NCBI GenBank assembly: GCA_026706815.1
Contig: JAPOYA010000032.1
Coordinates: 26,010-90,009, forward strand
DNA from: Acidimicrobiaceae bacterium
Lineage (GTDB): Bacteria; Actinomycetota; Acidimicrobiia; Acidimicrobiales; Aldehydirespiratoraceae
Length of the DNA stretch: 64,000 nucleotides
Reading direction: 5' to 3'
Every line of letters starts with the position of its first letter. Within the stretch, counting starts at the first letter, position 1. The position numbers were made by a program, and so were the translations under genes. Under the pieces are notes generated by a model. That model did no database searches, was not told the origin of the DNA, and saw only the letters and a list, made by a program, of their open reading frames with translations. Below, piece after piece: positions 58,949-64,000 of the stretch.

Positions 58949-59019
58949 CTGGTTCTGCGAGCGGCTTCAAGATCAGCTAGGTTTCAGCGGACGCCGCGCT
59001 TGCATCAAAAGGAGGACCG

Positions 59020-60969
59020 GTGCAGGGAGCAATCCTCAGCGGGGAGGACCTCAGCAAGATCTTCAGCACCCTGGTCCTGATCGTGGTTGCCGTGGGTGCC
59101 AGCGCGGTTCTGTGGATAGGCGTCAACCTGCTCTTCAACCAGGTCCGTACCAGTTGGACTCGGTTCAACGCCCTGGCAGGCTACGCAGTCGGTTTCCTGT
59201 TGCTGCTGCTGCTTCAGGGAAACCGGCTTCTCAAACCGCACGGCCCCGATGCCGACTCGATCACACGGCTCGGAGAGTTGCTGTGGACTCCGCTGCTCGG
59301 CGCTCTGGTCTTTTCGGCGTTGGCGGTCATTCTCGCGAACAACGACGACCGGGCCCAACGCCTCTGGATCGCCTCGGGCTCGGGCCTGCTGCTTGGGGGG
59401 TTCATCGGGATCCGACTTGCCGAAGATGCCCGCCCAGAACTGGAAGTCTTGCCGCTGCTGCTTTCGACGGTCGCCATTGCGGGCATCAGCGCAGGCATCG
59501 CACTGCTTCGTCGGCGCGCCCCAGCCCCGGCTGCTCTCATCGGCGGTGCGCTCGGTTGGTTGATCGGTGGTTTCGGAGTGCCCGAGTTGGGCAGCGGGTC
59601 CGCTGTCGAATCTGCGATCGCGGCGGTGGTTCCGGGACTTGCGATCGGTGCTCGCATCGGACTCGGCAAAAACGCCGATATGGTCGGCCGGGCCCGCATC
59701 GACGCTAAGTCCAGGGGCGCGATCTTCCTGGTCCCCGCTCTGTTCTTCGTCACGGTCTCGCTGATCGCGCCTACGCTGATCACGATCTGGCTCTCGCTCA
59801 AGGACGAGGACTCGGTGGACCTCGTCTGGTTCGAGAACTACGGCTCGGTCTTCACTGACATCAACTCTTTCGATGTCGGTGACTGGACCAACATCTTCAC
59901 CAGCCTGTTGTTCGTCCTGGGTGTGCTGGTCGGACTTGGCGGGCTCGCAATCGGTTTGGTGCTGCGCAAACGCACCGGCGATGGCTTTTCGGCCGGGGGG
60001 CCGGCCTTTGCGCCCTTGATGATCGCCATGGTCATGATTGTTTTCGGAGTGCTGTCGGTGCTGCGCGGCACGATCATGAACAACCTTTGGTGGGTCTTCA
60101 CAGTGACCGTGTTCTCCACCGGACTGGGGCTGGCAATCGCAGTGCTCGCCGACCGCGCGAAGCTCGAATCGGTGGCCAAGTCGATCATCTTCATGCCCAT
60201 GGCCATTTCACTGGTTGGCGCTTCGATCATCTGGCGCTTGGTGTACGTGGCCCGAGACACCAGCAAATCTCAGACAGGTTTGATGAATGCGGTCTGGGTT
60301 GAACTAGGGCGTTGGAGCACCGGAAGCGGGATACCCACCGTGCTCGGCACCGTCCTCGTTTGGGTACTGGTTGCGTTGGGAGTCGCATCGATCAGCCGTT
60401 CCCTGACCTCGCGGACCTACGACAAGATCCCGCTCCGAGCGTTGGCGACAATCGTTCTGCTGTGGATCGCCTACCGCTTCACATTCGACGGAATCGGCGG
60501 ATTCAGGACCAACTCAGCCGGCGAAACCGTCCCCGACACAATCTTCTTCGTCCAGGATCAGCCCTTCAACAACGTCTGGCTGATGGTGATCCTCATCTGG
60601 ATCCAGACCGGGTTCGCGATGGTGATCATGTCTGCCGCGATCAAAGCTGTGCCCACCGAACTCATCGAAGCCGCAAAGGTCGACGGCGCCACGGAGTCCC
60701 AGGTGTTCTGGCGGGTGACATTGCCCCAGATCCGCACAACCATCGGCGTAGTCGTCACCACACTAATTGTCTTGGTCATGAAGGTGTACGACATCGTCAA
60801 AGTGGTCACCAACGGCAACTTCGGATCCCAGGTTCTTGCCAACGACATGTTCGAGGAAGCCTTCCTGTTCTCAAACACTGGTGTGGGAGCCGCGCTCGCG
60901 GTGATTCTGTTCGCCTCGGTTCTGCCAGTGATGGTCTTGAACATTCGTCGCATGCAACGGGAGGCCTGA
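59020..60969 (+). CDS. ABC sugar permease (MalF type) with an extra N-terminal membrane domain
   Basis: A 649-residue inner-membrane protein, from GTG 59020 after GGAGG. The C-terminal part has the MetI-like permease core with the EAA motif EAAKVDGATESQVFWRV near residue 548, which contacts the ATPase. It is much longer than usual MalF-like permeases (about 300). The first 230 residues hold about six extra hydrophobic segments (for example LVLIVVAVGASAVLWIG and LLLLLLQGNRLL). The core also has a long loop before the MetI helices. The extra domain may help assembly or sensing. It is followed immediately by the second permease. Confidence 0.85.
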   Translation: MQGAILSGEDLSKIFSTLVLIVVAVGASAVLWIGVNLLFNQVRTSWTRFNALAGYAVGFLLLLLLQGNRLLKPHGPDADSITRLGELLWTPLLGALVFSALAVILANNDDRAQRLWIASGSGLLLGGFIGIRLAEDARPELEVLPLLLSTVAIAGISAGIALLRRRAPAPAALIGGALGWLIGGFGVPELGSGSAVESAIAAVVPGLAIGARIGLGKNADMVGRARIDAKSRGAIFLVPALFFVTVSLIAPTLITIWLSLKDEDSVDLVWFENYGSVFTDINSFDVGDWTNIFTSLLFVLGVLVGLGGLAIGLVLRKRTGDGFSAGGPAFAPLMIAMVMIVFGVLSVLRGTIMNNLWWVFTVTVFSTGLGLAIAVLADRAKLESVAKSIIFMPMAISLVGASIIWRLVYVARDTSKSQTGLMNAVWVELGRWSTGSGIPTVLGTVLVWVLVALGVASISRSLTSRTYDKIPLRALATIVLLWIAYRFTFDGIGGFRTNSAGETVPDTIFFVQDQPFNNVWLMVILIWIQTGFAMVIMSAAIKAVPTELIEAAKVDGATESQVFWRVTLPQIRTTIGVVVTTLIVLVMKVYDIVKVVTNGNFGSQVLANDMFEEAFLFSNTGVGAALAVILFASVLPVMVLNIRRMQREA

Positions 60970-60970
60970 G

Positions 60971-61900
60971 ATGGGTGGCAACCGTCCTGGAGTCGACACC
61001 GCAATCTATGGCTTCCTGCGCCGTATCCCGACCGGTGTGCTCTGGCTGATCGTGCTGCTGTGGAGCTTGCCGACATTGGGCCTCGCTGTGAACTCGTTTC
61101 GAACCCGCGACAACCAGCGCAATGCCGGCTGGTGGAATGTCTGGCGCGATGACGGCCTCACGCTGGAGAACTACGATGTGGTCTTCTCGGCGAGCTCCAC
61201 CGCCGGGCTCAAGGAGTCGTTGCTCAACTCCTTCGCCATCGCCATCCCCGCCACGGTCATTCCGATCGCCTTCGCCGCCTTCGCTGCCTACGCCTTCGCG
61301 TGGATCGATTTCAAGGGCCGCAAATGGCTGTTCATCGCCACCGTCTCGCTGCTGGCAATACCTCTCCAAGTCGCGTTGATCCCGTTGTTGAGGCTCTACA
61401 ACTTCGGCTCTCACTGGACGATCCCCTTCCTTGAGAAGACCGTCACGCTGATTCCCGATTTCGATCTGGTGAACACGACGACCGCGGTCTGGCTCACCCA
61501 CACCGGTTTCGCGCTGCCCTTCGCCATCTTCCTGCTTCACAACTACATCTCTGAGCTGCCCAGCGATCTGTTCGAAGCCGCCCGCATCGACGGAGCCGAC
61601 CACTTCACGATCTTCTGGCGGCTGGTGCTGCCGCTGTCGATTCCGGTGCTCGCCGCCTTCGCCATCTTCCAGTTCCTGTGGACTTGGAACGACTTCCTGA
61701 TCGCCAACACGATGGCCGGAACCAACCCGGACGCGATCGCGACAACAATCCGAATTGCCAACCTCGCCGGCGACTTCGGTCGAAATGAACACCTGCTGCC
61801 CGCGGCCGCGTTCGTTCAGGCGTTCTTCCCGCTGGTTGTGTTCTTCGCTCTGCAACGCTTCTTCGTGCGAGGGATCCTGGCGGGTTCTGTGAAGGGTTAG
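60971..61900 (+). CDS. ABC sugar permease (MalG type)
   Basis: A 309-residue protein with six transmembrane segments and the EAA loop EAARIDGADHFTIFWRLV near residue 200. Standard size and motifs for the second permease of a maltose-type importer. It follows the first permease with a gap of one base, so both are translated together and assemble as a heterodimer that receives sugar from the binding protein. Its partner ATPase is encoded on the opposite strand just beyond. Confidence 0.9.
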   Translation: MGGNRPGVDTAIYGFLRRIPTGVLWLIVLLWSLPTLGLAVNSFRTRDNQRNAGWWNVWRDDGLTLENYDVVFSASSTAGLKESLLNSFAIAIPATVIPIAFAAFAAYAFAWIDFKGRKWLFIATVSLLAIPLQVALIPLLRLYNFGSHWTIPFLEKTVTLIPDFDLVNTTTAVWLTHTGFALPFAIFLLHNYISELPSDLFEAARIDGADHFTIFWRLVLPLSIPVLAAFAIFQFLWTWNDFLIANTMAGTNPDAIATTIRIANLAGDFGRNEHLLPAAAFVQAFFPLVVFFALQRFFVRGILAGSVKG

Positions 61901-61922
61901 CCCCTCGCTTCTGGACCTGCGT

Positions 61923-63068
<1,146 letters not shown>

Positions 63069-63200
63069 CGCCTACTCCCCGTCTACGGCGCTACGCGGTG
63101 CCATACCATAGCCTACGCAGCGACCCGCGTATCAGCGAACAAGAGGTGCCCGCTGGACTAAGCACCGCTCGGCTGACTGCCACTCACGTAACCTTGCGGG

Positions 63201-63800
63201 ATGGCAGGCCCACTCCCCATGCGCTTCGTGCGCTCGTTCACGCGTGCAGACGATCTTCCGCATGTGCATGCAGAAATCGCTCTGGTGGGTCGCAGCAACG
63301 TCGGGAAGTCGTCACTGATCAACGCGCTCGCACAACGCAAGTCCCTTGCCAGAACATCGAAGTCGCCGGGCGCGACCAGGCTATTGAACGCCTTTGAGGT
63401 CGGCCGTGCCGATTCAGGGCGTTGGCTGATGGACCTGCCCGGTTACGGCTTCGCGAAAGTGCCCAGGGCCGAACAGCAGAGATGGGCTGAGATGCTCAAC
63501 ACCTACATCGCAGAACGGGAGAACCTCGTTTCGATCCTGCTGCTCATCGACTCCGAGATCGGTCCCACTGCCCTCGACTTGCAAACCCGCCAATGGCTGG
63601 AGCACCTCAACCGCCAGATCTGCTTCGTTGCCACCAAAACCGACAAGGTCCGTCCCTCCAAATCAAAGAAGCGCCGAGTCGACCTGGCCGAAAAACTCGG
63701 GGTCGAGAAGCCGGAAATCACCTGGGTCAGCGCCAACAAGGGCACCGGTATCGCCGAATTGCGCACGCGCATCAGCGACCTTCTGGAGATTCGCGGCTAG
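63201..63800 (+). CDS. engB: Ribosome-biogenesis GTPase EngB/YsxC
   Basis: A 199-residue TrmE-Era-EngA-EngB-type GTPase. G1 is LVGRSNVGKSSLINAL near residue 28, switch II/G3 is MDLPGYGFAKV near 76, G4 is ATKTDKVRPS near 144 and G5 is VSANKGTGI near 178. EngB assists assembly of the large ribosomal subunit. The ATG at 63201 is used. A second one at 63219 would remove six residues. It is divergent from the ABC ATPase with 132 bp between the starts. Confidence 0.92.
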   Translation: MAGPLPMRFVRSFTRADDLPHVHAEIALVGRSNVGKSSLINALAQRKSLARTSKSPGATRLLNAFEVGRADSGRWLMDLPGYGFAKVPRAEQQRWAEMLNTYIAERENLVSILLLIDSEIGPTALDLQTRQWLEHLNRQICFVATKTDKVRPSKSKKRRVDLAEKLGVEKPEITWVSANKGTGIAELRTRISDLLEIRG

Positions 63801-63934
63801 GCGCCTTCTGCGGTTGCAGGAACACCACACGACTGCTGTGGCTGTCTCTGGTTGCAGCAACTCGGAGTGCCGGTGAGTGGCGCGAGTCGTCGCTTGACAA
63901 GGAACTGAACCGAAGACCGAGAGGCTTCGGAAGG

Positions 63935-64000
63935 TTAGGACAGGTTTGGCCAAGCTCGTACGGTCATTAAAGCCACGAGCGCCGCTAGCACGAATAGCGC
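63935..64000 (-). CDS. C-terminal end of a membrane protein (cut by window edge)
   Basis: On the minus strand the last 21 codons of a frame read ALFVLAALVALMTVRAWP and end in TAA at 63937-63935. A hydrophobic helix with a short basic tail suggests the last transmembrane segment of a protein that lies mostly to the right of the window. The stretch 63801-63934 before it contains no gene that I can support. Confidence 0.4.
   Translation of the reverse strand, partial: ALFVLAALVALMTVRAWPNLS

Overview
The window is G+C-rich chromosomal DNA with short intergenic gaps and many GTG starts. It probably comes from an actinobacterium, and an Acidimicrobiia-type marine or host-associated lineage fits best. 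The reasons are a DUF3039 protein, a LexA-box-like site of the CGAAC-N4-GTT type in front of dinB, a UvrD2-like helicase with an HRDC tail, an unusually high number of acyl-CoA ligases and P450s, and a trehalose/maltose-type sugar ABC system. The class assignment is inference. I saw no rRNA, tRNA or CRISPR array.

Layout. 0-1.6 kb: a MerR regulator cut by the left edge, with its tandem operator, a decayed reading frame and a NYN/PIN-like RNase. 1.6-8.1 kb: a translationally coupled AddB-like/AddA-like nuclease-helicase pair. 8.2-16.7 kb: lipid or xenobiotic catabolism (MarR repressor, P450 with a consensus promoter, acyl-CoA ligase, enoyl-CoA hydratase, second P450, psuG, second acyl-CoA ligase). 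16.7-18.7 kb: an omega-amidase/aminotransferase pair. 18.75-20.3 kb: an IS3-type transposase scrap and an M1 peptidase lipoprotein. 20.3-25.8 kb: surE, an ABC-F ATPase and a three-gene ABC exporter. 25.9-33.7 kb: acetoacetyl-CoA synthetase, alpha/beta hydrolase, rarD, a molybdopterin oxidoreductase, a DUF3039 protein, a PG-binding-like protein and a PAP2-type membrane enzyme. 33.8-40.7 kb: a shortened 3-hydroxyacyl-CoA dehydrogenase, an MFS remnant, a UvrD2-like helicase, dinB and a cN-II-type nucleotidase. 40.8-44.6 kb: an MMPL transporter and a DUF3179 lipoprotein.

The accessory hot spot is 44.6-52.5 kb. A module of secreted glycine-rich protein, small two-helix membrane protein, small lipoprotein and acyl-CoA ligase occurs twice in the same order. 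It is followed by a convergent large protein, called B here. In unit 1 the ligase is intact and B is an internally deleted scrap. In unit 2 the ligase is an internally deleted scrap and B is intact. One 424-bp stretch is identical between the units. A 24-bp signal-peptide-coding sequence abuts three unrelated upstream sequences. The unit-1 secreted gene has a near-consensus promoter and a strong leader hairpin, but neither secreted gene has an ordinary start codon in the expected place. This looks like a tandemly duplicated, reciprocally decayed cassette for variable exported proteins, and it is the best candidate here for an undescribed system. A toxin/immunity role is only a hypothesis.

52.5-64 kb returns to housekeeping and catabolism: class II aldolase, an SHMT-like PLP enzyme, a haloalkane dehalogenase, then an alpha-glucosidase with a complete sugar ABC importer (binding protein, two permeases and a convergent ATPase), engB, and the tail of a membrane protein at the right edge.
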